The notes under the pieces are model-generated. The model was given only the letters and a program-made list of their open reading frames with translations. It was not told the DNA's origin and did not search any database. The position numbers and the translations under genes are program-made. A DNA stretch of 62,000 nt from positions 893,001-955,000 of the forward strand of contig NMRA01000005.1 in the NCBI GenBank assembly GCA_002633005.1. The letters run 5' to 3'. Shown piece by piece: positions 46,801 to 60,120 of the stretch. Position 1 is the first letter of the stretch. Every line of letters starts with the position of its first letter. Origin of the DNA: Phoronis australis (lineage: Eukaryota; Phoronida; Phoronidae).

Positions 46801-49800
46801 TGGTATTTTTTCAATTTCCACACTTCAGCTTGAGCCCATCTTGCTCTTAGGAAATACAGAATAAGATTGAAAGGGGGCAAATATGCTCATATCCTCAAAA
46901 TGCTTCAGTGAAGGAAAATTGAAATCAAATATGTTTATTACAACCACGGAGTTGGAACTGGTTTTCCACAATAACAGAAAACAGAATTCAAGGTATCTGA
47001 CATTCTTATGTCATTAAAGGTTTCAAACGGAATTGTAAATATTTCACTTGCAGATGCTATAATTCGGATATTTTTGATTGGTAGTTGTGAGATGTTCACT
47101 CTGTAGCAGATGCCTGACATCCATCTTTGCTGATGTGCTCTGTCTGGGGTAGCTGTGTTTGTCTTTGCAGTATCAATGACTAACATTCAATGCTCATGTT
47201 TGGTTAATGGTGTTCAGGGCAAATATCAACAACATGGCTAAATATTTTGTTTGACAATAGGTCACACGCTTTTTTGTATTTGCTAAACATCTTGCAGCTA
47301 TGTGGTTTTTGGTAGTTCAGCAACTCAGGAATGGGACTCATATGGTGTACATGTGTTTTGACTTGACTAGGGGCTGTCACTCAAACAATTTTTAATAGTT
47401 ATATTTTGACAACTGACACATGTTTTCAGTAAAAATGAAGAAAAATGTCATGAACTGAACATTCTACAAAACAGCTGGTACATTTACCAAAACTGGTTTT
47501 GAATCTCTCTACTGCCATTTCCCCACTTTTGCCAACTTAATATGCAGGGCAAAGTAGGATTCCAAACATTTTTCAACTACTGGGGACTGTTGTATGAAAG
47601 TGACTGAAGTTTTAAGGTGGAAATTTGGACTTAGGTTTCCACTTAACAATAGCTGAAAATGGTTTAGCCAAATAAATTTTGAGCACATCGCAATCTAGAA
47701 ATAGAAATTATCTCAGTAACTAGCACTTGCGCGTATATTTGGAGAGACTGTACTTTTGATCGAGTGAGATTTTTGTACTTTTCAGAAATAGTTTTGTAGA
47801 GCGCAAGGTCAAAATTTCTCACTTGAAACAGGCCCTTGTACTTATCTGTATTAATGCTCACTTTCAGCCGCCTGCGAACCCCAAATTCTCATTTTCAAGT
47901 GACCATACTTATTTTACCGCATCGTAGACCCCTCTGAGTAAGGAACAAGTTGAGACAAATTCTATAACAGAAAGTGGTGCAAACCAAAATTTGTAACGAA
48001 ATGGGGACTTTAAATGCAGGGTTACCCATTGATTTGGCCTTAGGTTAAGGTCACTCCAATGTTATGCATGACCCTTCTCCTCCCTGCTCCCACAGTAGGA
48101 GTGGCTGTCAGTACCTGTGAACCTTGAAGGTCAGGCAATGACCACTAGGTTAGTTACCCCCACTGGACATTTGCAATCAATCATAGGTCTTGTTGTTGAT
48201 GACACATCTTGATCTGTGGTCTCTAGTCTGGCCATTATACTCAGTGATCCTAACTTCAGCTTAGTTCACTTGACTACAACAGACCCAACTTGTGGTTGTT
48301 GTGACCATTAGTGGTCATTAGGCTGGGGGTTGCAGCTCCCTGTAAAACTAATGGCATTCTTTGACCATGAAGCTTGCATATCAGATATGCATTCGCATTT
48401 TTGTTGCCATTTGAGGTTCTTCCAATCCAGAATTTGATAAGCCCTAAAGCCAGGTGTTGTTTATGGAGGTGTTGTTTATGGAGGTGTTGTTTATGGAGGT
48501 GTTGTTTATGGAGGTGTTGTTTATGGAGGTGTTGTTTATGGAGGTGTTGTTTATGGAGGTGTTGTTTATGGTGGTGTTGTTTATGGAATAGCACTGTCAT
48601 TAGGACGAGTGATATGCTACTTGGGAAGCATTAAACATTTTTTTAAAGATTTTGATGATTTAAGCTGTTGTATTGTAATAGTGTGGAGAACAGCAAACCA
48701 AAAGCGTTTTGAAACACGAAAGTTACACATTAAAGGACTAAAAAAGCCAGCATGCAAGTGGAAACAAAACTATTTATTTGTTCAAGTTTCCAAATTGTTT
48801 CACTTTGATTGGATTCTGTACAGAAGAACACACAGTAGAATGAAACTACGAGATGTTCAAGATCGCAAGTCATGCCCCATGAATATGAAAGTGATTCGTT
48901 ATGGATTGCAGTCTAGTCTGCACAGGTTCAGTTCCCTAGAACTTGATTGGTAGCCATGTAATTAGCACACCTACATGTTTCTTTAAATAAAACATAATTC
49001 ATTTTCACTCACAGGTCTGTTGCCTTGTCAATAGCCACATTCGTTCTTGTGTTCAAGTGTGCTTATGTACAGAAAACACTTCATAGCAAAGAAATGCCCA
49101 CAGGCAGGGTGAAAAGTTGTCTGCATACCTTATGTCGTCTTGAGTAGTGAGGAGTGCAAACGAAAGGTACAAACCGACTCCTCAGTGAACTGAATGCTGC
49201 TTACATGGGGTGATCTACTGGTTTAAGGTTCAGGTGGAAAACTGAGCCAAGAGTGACCCAGACAAATGGCCATGTATGCTTATGAATGCTGGCAGAGATC
49301 CATTATAAGTTGGGAACGTGGAGCCAACATCCTCTGTTGGTGTGTCACTGTTGCAAAACCCACGTTGCACTGTTAAAGTTTATATAACCCTTTACTCACA
49401 AAGCCACAAGTTAGCCTTCATCATACAACAGGAGCTCCATCTAGTGTTTGGCAAAACAACCATCCCTTCCCTTATCTTCTTAGTAGCAGTGTATTGTTTT
49501 TGAATACATAAGTGTGGTGAGTTGTATTCAGTTTGGCAAGATTATGCAAGTGTGCTAGTTTCCCATGCATCGCAAGAGAGGCCTGCGATCTCGCCAACTT
49601 TTATTCACGAGTGACAGCGTTGTTGAATGTGCCCCACGTCCAAGTTATTGTATTCAGCCCTTCGTAACAATGCATTGTTTACGTTTGGAAAGCTTCTGAA
49701 AATAGAATTGTGACTGTTAGTGATTTAAATAAAAATGGTTTGAAATATTTCGATTTGGAAAATTATTTACAACTGGAATATGTGGCTTGAAGTTTTCATG

Positions 49801-52800
49801 GCTTGTAAAATTTTACATGTCGCCACCTGAAAATTACACGGTTCCATGCAAACAGTTTCGTCAAAATTGCGTTTGGTAGTAGATGTTTTTGGCATTATAA
49901 AGTTCAATGATTTGGAGCAAAAGGACCGAATTGTTTGAGAAACCTGTAATTTTCTGGTCGCGAAATGTTTCATACAGTTAGGCCTGATATAACGGATTTT
50001 AGCTGGTTTTACCTGGCCTAATTGTACGGTATTAAAATACCTTGGCATGTCTGTAATCATCTAAATGTTGTTTTTGCCCATGATCTAACTGGTCTAAATA
50101 CCTGGTGATGGGCCTCAACTGAATGGAAGGATCTGTTCACCTGTGATCCTGCCCCCTCTATCACTATTTCATTATGTCAGAATCCCATTTCACATTCCTT
50201 TGTTGTGACCTCATTCATCAAAGGCCACCTACCTGTTGTGGTCTGACCAGTGGAATTTTATTCAGAACAGGTTTTATGATTGGCATAACTTGGCATTATG
50301 TTGTCCCTGTTGAGTAGTTGGTTTTGCCTCTGCGTGATGCCACTGAAATTTGTTTAGGGATTGGGAAGGTTGAATTTAGTCGGTGATCACCGATATTCAC
50401 AAAGTCGCAGTTGTGTGTACTGATGTTTTATGGTGCTGTCAAATTCTGATAAAACCCGAGAGATAAAGTGATAAAAAGGTTCCAGTATTCCTGGGTGTTG
50501 TGTGTAGCTCTGGAAACAGTAAAAAGCAGTGTGAAGTTTTTACTACCGACAACTGTTTAAAACACCAACAGGTGAATTGCGCCTAATTTTAGAGTCCATT
50601 GAAGGTGTGAGTGTCATGGCTTGGTTGATTAGTTTTAAATTTACTATTGATCGAAAAGTTATGTCCATCACCTGTTTCCACCTGTATTAACTTGACGTCC
50701 ATGATCAATGAATGTTGTATTCTCACTTATAAACTTACAATATTGTATTTAATTATTTGTCATTTGTTGCTAGGCTCAAGTGACCCCATTCGACCTTAGA
50801 CACAGCATAAATTGACTCAGTTCAAAAGGACAGGCTTTCAGCATCCAGTAGATAAAAGTTGCACCAGATCATCTTGTTCTGGATCAACTACTCGTGCAAA
50901 CACGTGGTAGCAATCAACTACTTGACACTTGCGTAACTATGCCGATGAGAACATCACATTGCACAGGTGCAAAGCGAGTTTTGATCCAGCATTTCCACTC
51001 GGCCAAATACTTTCTAGAAAGCAGTCATCTTGTACAGGGTTCTCCTGAACAAAAATTCAAACATGGCGCAAATTATGCATCATATTTGTGTGTCCTAATT
51101 TCCTTTCTGTTAACTTTGAAAAACAACAATTAGTGATGCATTACTTTCACTTGCTGGGCATATCTGAGTGGTGGATTTAGATGGGGGCCATGGCCCCCCC
51201 TAAAATTGTCTCAGATTCCATTTGGCAGTTTGGGAGTGCGAATGTCTGGCAGGCAAAATCCTGGCTAATACTCTGCCCTGGCCCCCCTAACTCAAAATCC
51301 TGGCTAATACTCTGCCCTGGCCCCCCTAACTCAAAATCCTGTATCCGCCCCTGTATCTGTATCATTTTTGCTGGAAAATAATAATGAAGTACCCCTACAC
51401 AACATAATAAAGAAGTACCCCTACGCAACATAATAAAGAAGTACCCCTACGCAACATAATAAAGAAGTACCCCTACGCAACATAATAAAGAAGTACCCCT
51501 ACGCAACATAATAAAGAAGTTCCCCTACGCAACATAATTCTAATAATTTGTTTTGTAACTGCGACTTTTCTAAGGTGGCTTACGATTTTAAACATGGTGC
51601 AACACGCCGTGTTGGAATACCTATAGGGTAAACGCTGTTGTACCTTTTTGCACCATGTCAAGCACAGTGTATACCTGCATGTGTTTGACAAGGCATAGAA
51701 ACTAACCGCTTGTATTATTTGCGGCTGCCTCTGCAGTCATGCACATCTTACCTCATTGACCACGATTTAGAATTCACATGTGATGACTTATGTATTAGAT
51801 TTCAAAGTGGCCCATGCCTTTTATCTCGAAGGGGGTAGGGTAGCCTTTCTGTCTAAAAAGTGTGGCAATTGTGTGTTGTAGTCCAGTTTGATAGGGTCAT
51901 GCTTGTTGTATATACCTTGTGAACTTTCTTGTTGGTCTTGTTGGGCCAAAGAGAAGACCTTTTGGCTTCTCTTAAAGTTCTTTTAGTCTGTGTATTCTGG
52001 TACTGATCCATTACCACTTCAGTTTGTAGTCTGTGTGTTATGTAGGCATGTTGACTTGTTCTTTCACAGGTCAGTGTCTTTACATTATGCATGACTGATG
52101 TGTGATAATACAGCCAGCACGCTCCAGTTACTATCAAAAGGTGGCTTTCTCTATGTCCTCAGGCTCACACAGAAATGTTAAGCTGATTGATGAAGAGACT
52201 TCCTATGTTACTTGAGAAGGGCATCACTTAAAGAAAGCTCTTGATATTTTTTATTATACTTGTTGTATTGGTCTAGCTGTATCAGTAGTGCAACTGAATT
52301 GTAATTGATACCGTACATTCAGTCACAGATCCATGCTGGCTATTGTTCCCTGTGCCTGGGTTGTGTTCGGTGTCTTACAATGTTGGTATATACCTGGGAA
52401 TCAGACCAACGATTTATTGATAGAAAAAAGATTCTTCATTTTCTAATCACAGAATAGAAAAATGGTGCAGCTTTTTTTCGGGGCGTTAATCTCATTTATC
52501 ATGTGTAATGTGACATTTCAATTATTGTGGTGTAATTCATTGCCTACATGATCTCCATAGTCATGCTGTAGGCTTCCTAACTGAATATTCAAATTACAGC
52601 ATTGACTACATACTGAAAAGTGAAGGCTGCTATTTATCATTTGCTGAATGGGAATATGTTAATACTTTTCTACTGATCTTGGCCAGGTAGTGTTACCTGG
52701 CTCTATCTCATGATGGTTATTGCAGGCGTTGTTGTGAAGCCAAACTTGGTTTGGTATTGCAAGCACCTTGAGGGTTGTGTTGCAACACCCCTGACCTTTA

Positions 52801-55800
52801 ACCTCTGCATTTCACCCGGTGCAGACTGGGTGATGATTCCAATTTTTCAGACTTGCTTATGATGACCAGTGGTTGTATATTTGTCCCAAAATAAGAGACG
52901 ATAGAAAAAAAGGCTTCATTTTCCACTGGTACATTTTCAGCCTCAGCAGTAGCAACTATTATCGCTGTAAATATTTGTAACAAAATTTGTTTTTTCGAAG
53001 ACAGCTACTGCTGATCTCAAATGTATGGTGGGCCACAATGAACACGCAAGAACTTTTATTGAAAGTTGGACAAGCATTGATTATTGCATGACCTGTCTTC
53101 CTTTCCACTGCTGAAGTATTTATACACATTGACACTGATGTTGCTTCAGGGGCCTTTATTTTCTTTACAGTCTCACTTTTGCTCCATGAAGGTCTGAACA
53201 ATTTTTCTATGGTCAACAGAATGATAAGATGCGCCTCTGGTCTCCATTTCAAACAATTAGTCCACATCACTCCTACACCAGCTGCAAGGGTGTGTAGTGT
53301 CAACAACTCAAGTCTGTAGAGTGAAAAAACGCCCTCATGATCCCAGACTAAGAAGTTTTGTCAACATGTGGTTTTTATCTGAAAGTGGGTAATGCCTCAG
53401 TATTTTAAGACCAGCACTCAAAAATTGATAGTGCATTCTGCACACGCTACGTCTGTTAAAATGACTTTTTCCACGATTGTTTTTGTGGGGAAAAGTGAGG
53501 AATTGGAGGAATTTGGTGGCTTGTGTCTGCTAGACATATATATACGCCCTCACTTAATGTTCTAACACTGATGTCCCTGCTTTGAAACCTATAGTGGAAC
53601 AAGCACAGGATAAGCATTACACACAGATAATTTGACAAATTCCTGCTCAGTCATAGATGTGTTTTACAATGTACTTACACTAGTTTTGCTGGGTTTTTAT
53701 GAGAAATTTGCTACCCGACGTATTTTACTGAAGAGCAGACTACAGTCATTTCAAAGTGTTGATCTGTAGTAATACAACTCACAGTGCTGGTTAGAGTTCA
53801 GTAGTTTTCTCTTGGCCAGAAAAATCTAGCCAAAATCAACATTTTCTCGTTTAAAATGCAGTGCACTATCTCTCGTACTCTCGCAAAGTCTTGCTTTTTT
53901 AGCAAGGTCCTAGCGTTACTTAACTTTACCCTTGTCTCTCAAAGTCCAGGAAGACCCAAGAGGTGAGAACAAAAATTGCCTGGAAGTTTTGTGATTTTGT
54001 TTGAAGCAAAGTTGCAATGCATGGAACAAATGAATATGTATGGACTCGGTGTGGAGAAATTTGAGGAATGAGTTGTTTGTATGCATATTTTTGCTTGTTT
54101 AATGTAGACGTTTTTCATCGCCTAAGGGCCTTATGTCGGCATATTTATATGTCTAGTTCACACTAGTTACCCAACCTAAAGGAAATGCCCTGAAGGAACT
54201 TCCCATCAAGTCAACTGAGTGTTCTTGGTACACATCTTACACATTGGTTTTTTACTTTGAATGTTTTCATTATAAGCTTATGTTACACAGAAAGTTCTTT
54301 CCAGAGCAATCGGTAATAGCTTCCTGGAAACTACACTGCTGGCTTGAAGTTTACAAGTTATGTAATATTTCGCAGAAGTGCCAACAAACCCTCAGAAATT
54401 AGCTATAATTGTATCTGTGTACGAGGTACGGTAACGGTACATACAGGTTTTGATGGCGTGAAGAAAGTTGTTTGGGCTTGCGAATAATATGCCAAACTCT
54501 GAACCCCAACTATCAGCTGACTTGGTTGTTAGGCTAATGTTTACATTTAGCCTGTATCAATTCTTTATAGTTTGATATGGAAAAAAGTATTTGTTTAGAA
54601 GATTATGGCAATTTCATATGTGCTTAAAGCATTTCATGGAGATATTATGATCTGAGGAAGTGGTCATTAAGACTTATTCCGTTATCTTGATTAGAGTAAG
54701 TGTGTACGGTACTCTGCTGGTGGTTCGTGTGTGGGTTGTTTTTAATCCAAATCAATCCTGTTGTGGTATTTTGGTGCTAGGGGTTGTAATTATTTGACTG
54801 GTTTCCTCCACTGTATTTTGTGAACTGTAGACTAGGGTACCTTCAATTAAATACCATGAGTCTTCAATTAGGTTGTACCTTAAGTTATGTAACAGTCACT
54901 TGTGAGACACTTGTAGCCAGAAATTTTGTCTCGAGTACAAGTGGGTGTTTTTGCATACATTATGTTCCGTTATTCAACATTCAAGGGTAACCGATCACTT
55001 TTGTTGGCGGCTATTTTGCTAGTTTGCATTCGTAAGATCGTGAAACACTTAGCCTTGAAATTTTGATCTCATAAGCATATATTTGCTTCTAACTTGAAAG
55101 TTGAGGCAAAACCAATAAGTTTAAGCACGTCACCAGATCAAGTAAAAAGTAGAACAAATATTTGTGAGCATTTTTGAGCTCGTTTCAAAGTCTGCAAGCA
55201 AATTTAGCTAAAGCAGGGACATATCGCTCAATAGCTTGTGCTAAATTCGAACCCTTTATATTGGCCAGATCTTGCTCAACTTTAATGTATCTTCTCTGGT
55301 CACACCGCATAGGCCTAATGCCATCTTTACTGAACCCACTTCTAATATCCAGGTTCAATGTTGAATCCTTGGTTTTGACCCCTGATCTATGGAGCATTTG
55401 TTTTTCACCCGAGTTGACATTGTGTCTCTCACGTGTGTAAGTTTTGTGCATGCTTGAAATGTCTAGCATGGCTCCGGTCCACAGATGCAAGGATCTCGAG
55501 AAAGTCAGTGATCACGTAAATCTTCGGGAGATAATGTGGTGCATTACAAATGAAACGCGTTATCACACGAGCTTTTGTCGCAAATGTCTTGACTTTATGG
55601 AACTCAGTGCTGTTGTTGACCCAGTTCAAACATGGGATGAATATAACCTTCATGTAGTTCAATGAACTGTCCACTTGACTTTTGCTATCAAGTGTCTACC
55701 TTTGAATCGTGATGATGGGCCCCCTACCTGTATCACAGTTGGGTGTTTATGATTGACACCCTCCCCTCCATGATCATGATTGTTGACCTAAAACACTTGA

Positions 55801-58800
55801 TCAGTCAATCAATATCTCAACTGATAGTGTAATCACCACCAATACAAATATTTGTCTAGCTGTTTACTGGGATGGTGAAATTTTGGCCTTTTTGTTGTCT
55901 TGTTTATGTCAGAATCTGTGGACAAGTAGTCTTGTATCCACCAACGGTTACACCAGCTCTCTTTCGCCAATTCACTTTGAGGTATTTTTTACACCACAAG
56001 CGGTATTTTTTAGCCAGGGAGTAATTACATGTAATTCGACCTTCTCCGAAGCTATCAGGCTTGTCTCTTTGTCAACTATTTGTTAACATTTCTGTTTATG
56101 GTTTCCCTTGCCATTGTCAGTTCACATTCTTCTGACTTCCAGTCCAGACTTCCATCTATAATTTGCGAGACAAAATTATAGTATTTTTAAATGTTGATAA
56201 GTATACACGACATGCAACTCTTAGTTCTACAGTTTTTCCCTTGTGGCTACAAAATAGTTGAATTTGCTTTTTTAATTGGCCACGTAAGATGAAAGTCGCG
56301 ATAAAATTCTTCACTGACACTCTCATTCTTGAGTCATGTTTGAATGCCCTTAGCAGAATGTTTTTCTAGTATTGCCACAGACATGCACAGGAAAATGGCA
56401 TTGCCATGGTTACTGCCAAACATTCCCCTCTAGTATTGTGGTTGAACATCGGGTCCTTACTTATTTAATGCCTGATTACGATTCTGGAAGGTTGGGTGTT
56501 GACTAACTGTTGACCAAATTCAAATGTTTAGCTGATCCTAAAAGTCACAACCTTTGCAAACAATGACTCACTGAATGGAGCACTTGGGTTAAAACAGGAG
56601 ATGTGTGCTGGCTGAATAAACAGGGCTATTATGAGCATTTAGACACAACAATGATTAATCTGGGTGAGGCCTGTGTGGGAGTCATTTTTGTTGGTGTTGT
56701 GTGGCCTAATTAGCTGATGATTGAATGGTTTTGTTAGTGTTGTTTGGCCTAATTAGCTAATGATTGAATGGTCAATTATGTCACTTCCCAGAAGCACTGA
56801 ATGGTGTTTTTAATTTTGACCCGCTGTGATAAGTAGAGCCTAGCAATGTCAGCATAAAGATAACTGATGCAGTTTAAATGAGAGTGAAAGCTTTATAATA
56901 AACATTCTGTTCAGGTGTACCATTGAAATAGAATACTTCAAAGTTATAGGTCATCTTGAATTTGCAGTTAATGTTAGGGTTTAAAACACTTATCTGGGAT
57001 TCCCAGTTGTGCCTTGATTACCTTCAAGATGATGAGGTCACATTGCGCTAGTGACCTATGCTGCCCCCTGGAATCCAGACTCAGAAGTTCTCTTTTTATC
57101 TGTTCATTTGGTAGGCTGCATTTCGATGTGATCAATGGTGTCCTTGTCTGAAATGTAGGTTTAGTGCCGAAACTCTTTCCATTGAGCAATACTGTATAAT
57201 GTATTTCATTAAGACCCTTCCATGTCTGAAAAAGCGACTGGTAGCAACTAAAGAGATGTGATCATTGTTAAACATTCTCAAGTTAGATGATTTGAAAAGA
57301 CACATATGTGACACCTCCTCATACCAACGGGAGTGTTCTCCAGTGATGCATGATGTTAATAGACAACCTTGTAGATTGGCACAAAGTTAACATTAACTGA
57401 TGACAAATTTGACTAGTTGACATGAGGCACACTTGGACAACCACAGTCTTTACAACCCAACATCCTTTATGTGTTAAAGAATCCCCTGTTAGCTATAGAA
57501 TAGCAAACACTCATCAACAGAACTATCAACAGCTTGTCCGTTTGTGGGGGAGTTGATGGGGTGTGTTTTTGATTCAGTTATAAGTATTATGAACTTAAGT
57601 TTATAAGGCATGTTTGTAAGGCGTGTTTATAAGACATGGAAAAGTGCAGGAGTCTATGCCGTCTAAGTTCAGACTTCACCAGTCTGTTGCATTAACTTGC
57701 TTCAAATCATTCCCACTTTTCTTAATCATGTACTCTTAAGTTGGTGAACTGTGCATTGAAGAAGTCAGTTATTCTTCAGAGGCCTGTTTCTCTAATAGTC
57801 TATGGCCAAAATTAATTTTTTGTCTTTTGGCGTTTTGTCTGCTCCCCAAGCAGGCTATGGATTTCTGTGTTTTGACTGGACTTGTGGACAGATATTCTGA
57901 CTTTAGTCTTAGCCTGATTTATGAAACAGACTAAGTCATCCTTTTTGTAGACTGATTTTTACTCATAAGTCAAAAGACCATAGACTGTGAGAAACAGTAC
58001 TTTTAAATTAGAACCCAGCTGGCTATGTGCTGTTGTTTTTATGTGCGCATATTGCCGTCATCTATGGGCATCCGGTGTCCGCACCTCAACCCTTTGAAAG
58101 ATCTTGGGAAATTTGGCAGATGGGCTCCTATTGAGATGGCAATTGGGCTATAGCTGTGCCCCCTATTGGCAAGGTTTTTTTATGTTTCTTCTATATATTA
58201 GAGTACCGTGGTATATTTTCATGAAAGTTGGCCAATAGCTGCCACCATCTCAATTGGGACGGGTTATTCTGCGCCATGTAATGGCCATTTTTATGTTACT
58301 AAAAACGTCCATTGAAGCACATCGTTTGCTATGCTGTCGTGGGTGCATTTCAACGCTCTCCGTTGCTCTTGTTTTCTGTCCAGACATTGTTTTGTCTAGT
58401 CGTATGATTATCATAACATCAACATATGTTATTTATTGGTCTATATTTAAATTGACTTTGCCTGTCTGATATCCATGGCAAGGTTAACTTGTTGAGTACT
58501 AATGATTCATCTCACAGCATCATTATGACACTATTAGGTTTCCATTTGTATCATAGTTCATGCGATTTTGTGTTACACTTCAGAAGCTCTACCTGTTTTC
58601 CCAGTTGTAACTGACGTGTTGCGCTGACTAGTTTGGATTTGGAATGTGCGGCTGCATCTCCCCATTCGTTATTTGGGAGAGAAACTTGCAAAATACATTG
58701 ACCTATTTTTTGCTAGTTAAACATTCACACTCTATGCTTTGAATTAAAATTACGTGTGCAGGTGTAAATGAATAGCCTATGTATGTGTTGTAGCTATAAT

Positions 58801-60120
58801 ATGGTACCCATTATCCTCATGGTACCCATTATCCTCATGGTACCCATTATCCTCATGGTACCCATTATCCTCATGGTGGCCAACATGAATTCTCATTACC
58901 ACATAACCTGTCTCTGTGTTGATTTTTGAAAGCTGTAGCAAAGTGCTGTAAAAATTCTCCAGTGTGGGGGCAGTGTGACTCTCTAGAACTTGGGGCAGGG
59001 AAAATAAAAAAAACTGAATTTTCTTGATTCTAGAACTAACGAAAAAGGGCGATTTTGGCATACTCCATATTTCACCAATTGCAGACAATATGTTTTCAGT
59101 CTACAGAGTGCGGGTAATTTTGCCATCTTTCCGAGGCTTCTTGAATTTGGGACGACCAATATGGTCTATTTCTAGATGACATCCCTCATCACACTGTGGG
59201 AGTTACCCTATGAGAGTTGACTGTGATTGACTTGCCCCTATTCAGCCCAGCATCCACACAACATACTCAGTAACAAATAGGGTGCCAAATAGATTTGACA
59301 CCCATATACGGCTGTAATTACAGTATTTCTGCCTTGTCTACACCATGACTTTTTCTGGCGCAAGTATCATTGGAAGAAATTGTAGAAATTGTCTTACCTC
59401 CATTAGGTGAGGGTAAATTGTCATACGTGTGTCGAGTTCCCCCAGCGCTGTGTCCACACTGCTACTAAACCTGGCGACAACTCGTTCCTGTTAGTAACTT
59501 GTTCCAGGGTAACTTGTAGTGGGGACGGCGCTTAGAGTATAATCTCACCAATTTAGGGCACAGGTATGGCTGACCAGTGAAATTTTTTTTTGTGAAAGAT
59601 AAGTAGCACCAAACAGGCTCCATCATTTGCCAATATCTGTTCTATGGCTGCCATCAGACAATGATTGTGACAAACTGTGGCCTTCCACAGCTATGTTAGA
59701 AGCCATTTGAAATAAAAGGACCAATTTTGACTCTTGTCCGAAATTGATGAGATTTCGCCGTTCTTTGACTTTGCGCATAAGTAGAACAGAAAATATCAGT
59801 TAATTTCTCGAACGAATGTTAAACGGCAGGCCCTGACCACTGCTGTTTCTCTCGTGTTGCAGACAGTTCCGACATTGTGGATGGTAAGCTGAAACTAATC
59901 CTGGGCCTGATATGGACCCTCATTCTTCATTACTCCATCTCTATGCCAATGTGGGATGATGAAGACGAGGTGCCAGATGCAAGCAGGGAGAAAGAGGGAC
60001 CGAAGGCCCGCCTGCTGCGCTGGCTCAACACCAAGGTGCCTGACAAGCCTATCACTAACTTCAACACTGACTGGCAGGATGGTACGGCCATCGGAGCTCT
60101 CGTGGACGCTGTCGCACCCG
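37482..60120 (+). CDS. Filamin, N-terminal part (first two coding exons; continues beyond window)
   Basis: Exons 37482-37827 and 59863-60120 encode the first 201 residues. Filamins are large homodimeric actin crosslinkers with an N-terminal pair of CH domains followed by many Ig-like repeats. Here an acidic N-terminus (1-30) is followed by CH1 at about residues 30-140, with [42 protein letters not shown] and [20 protein letters not shown]. An acidic linker (WDDEDE) follows at about 146-156, then the start of CH2 with [15 protein letters not shown] and [17 protein letters not shown]. The match to vertebrate filamin A/B/C is very clear. The ATG has an in-frame TAA upstream at 37458-37460. The next CH2 exon (expected GLxPDW) was not found by 62000, so intron 2 runs past the edge. 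Confidence 0.93.
40790..40910. repeat. ~37-bp tandem repeat, about 3 units
   Basis: The unit is TTCACATGGT(G/A)TACATAG followed by C(T/C)GTCCAAAA(G/A)CT(A/T)TAGCG. The third unit has an internal deletion. Confidence 0.8.
41500..41553. repeat. 21-bp minisatellite, 2.5 units
   Basis: The unit is TTTCAAACTCGTTGCATAGG plus T. Confidence 0.85.
48452..48586. repeat. 15-bp minisatellite, 9 units
   Basis: AGGTGTTGTTTATGG is repeated nine times. The first eight are identical and the last starts with T. The period is a multiple of three, so open frames with a five-residue repeat appear on both strands. These are not taken as genes. Confidence 0.95.
51167..51353. mobile_element. MITE with GGCGGAT-type ends and an internal 41-bp duplication
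   Basis: The left end is AGTGGTGGATTTAG and the right end CTGTATCCGCCCCTG, inverted copies. It is related to the element at 28661. The segment CTGGCTAATACTCTGCCCTG with the following CCCCCCTAACTCAAAATC is present twice in a row. Confidence 0.75.
51379..51538. repeat. 26-bp minisatellite, about 6 units
   Basis: The unit is AATAAAGAAGTACCCCTACG followed by CAACAT. The units are nearly identical; the first has ATGAAG and ACACAAC, and the last has TTCCCC. The units touch directly with no spacers, so it is not a CRISPR array. Confidence 0.95.
53796..53924. mobile_element. 130-bp MITE family, copy 3
   Basis: The left end is GTTCAGTAGTTTTC. The interior is CTCGTTTAAAATGCA, ACTATCTCTCG and AAGTCTTGCTTTTTTAGC. 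The right end is CCTAGCGTTACTTAAC. The length is almost the same as the copies at 3983 and 5338. Confidence 0.7.
56690..56775. repeat. ~43-bp direct duplication
   Basis: Two units share GTGTTGT.TGGCCTAATTAGCT and ATGATTGAATGGT. Confidence 0.85.
58801..58877. repeat. 18-bp minisatellite, 4 units
   Basis: ATGGTACCCATTATCCTC is repeated four times without change and followed by ATGGT. Confidence 0.95.
59863..60120 (+). CDS. Filamin exon 2 (residues 116-201)
   Basis: The acceptor is GTTGCAG|AC and the donor CCCG|GTGAGT, phase 1 at both ends. It encodes the end of CH1, the acidic linker and the first part of CH2. Confidence 0.94.

Larger units (their letters stand above)
37828..59862 (+). other. 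Filamin intron 1 (22 kb)
   Basis: Phase 1, GTAAGT to GTGTTGCAG. No other supported gene lies inside. Identified contents are minisatellites (40790, 41500, 48452, 51379, 56690, 58801), MITEs (51167, 53796), a lone MITE-type end CCAGTGGCGGAATTG at about 40761, and short G-runs near 40612 and 45064. The long spaces between them (37830-40780, 41560-48450, 48590-51160, 51540-53790, 53930-56690, 56780-58800 and 58880-59860) hold nothing I recognise. Confidence 0.7.

Noticed and set aside
48274-48634. Open frames on both strands with five-residue repeats
   Set aside because: Produced by the 15-bp minisatellite, whose period is a multiple of three. No initiation context or similarity was found.
51379-51538. 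CRISPR-like array
   Set aside because: The 26-bp units are directly adjacent without spacers, and the genome is animal.
55174-55674. Overlapping frames of 73-101 codons on both strands
   Set aside because: No similarity or splice context, and simultaneous openness on both strands is not evidence of coding.
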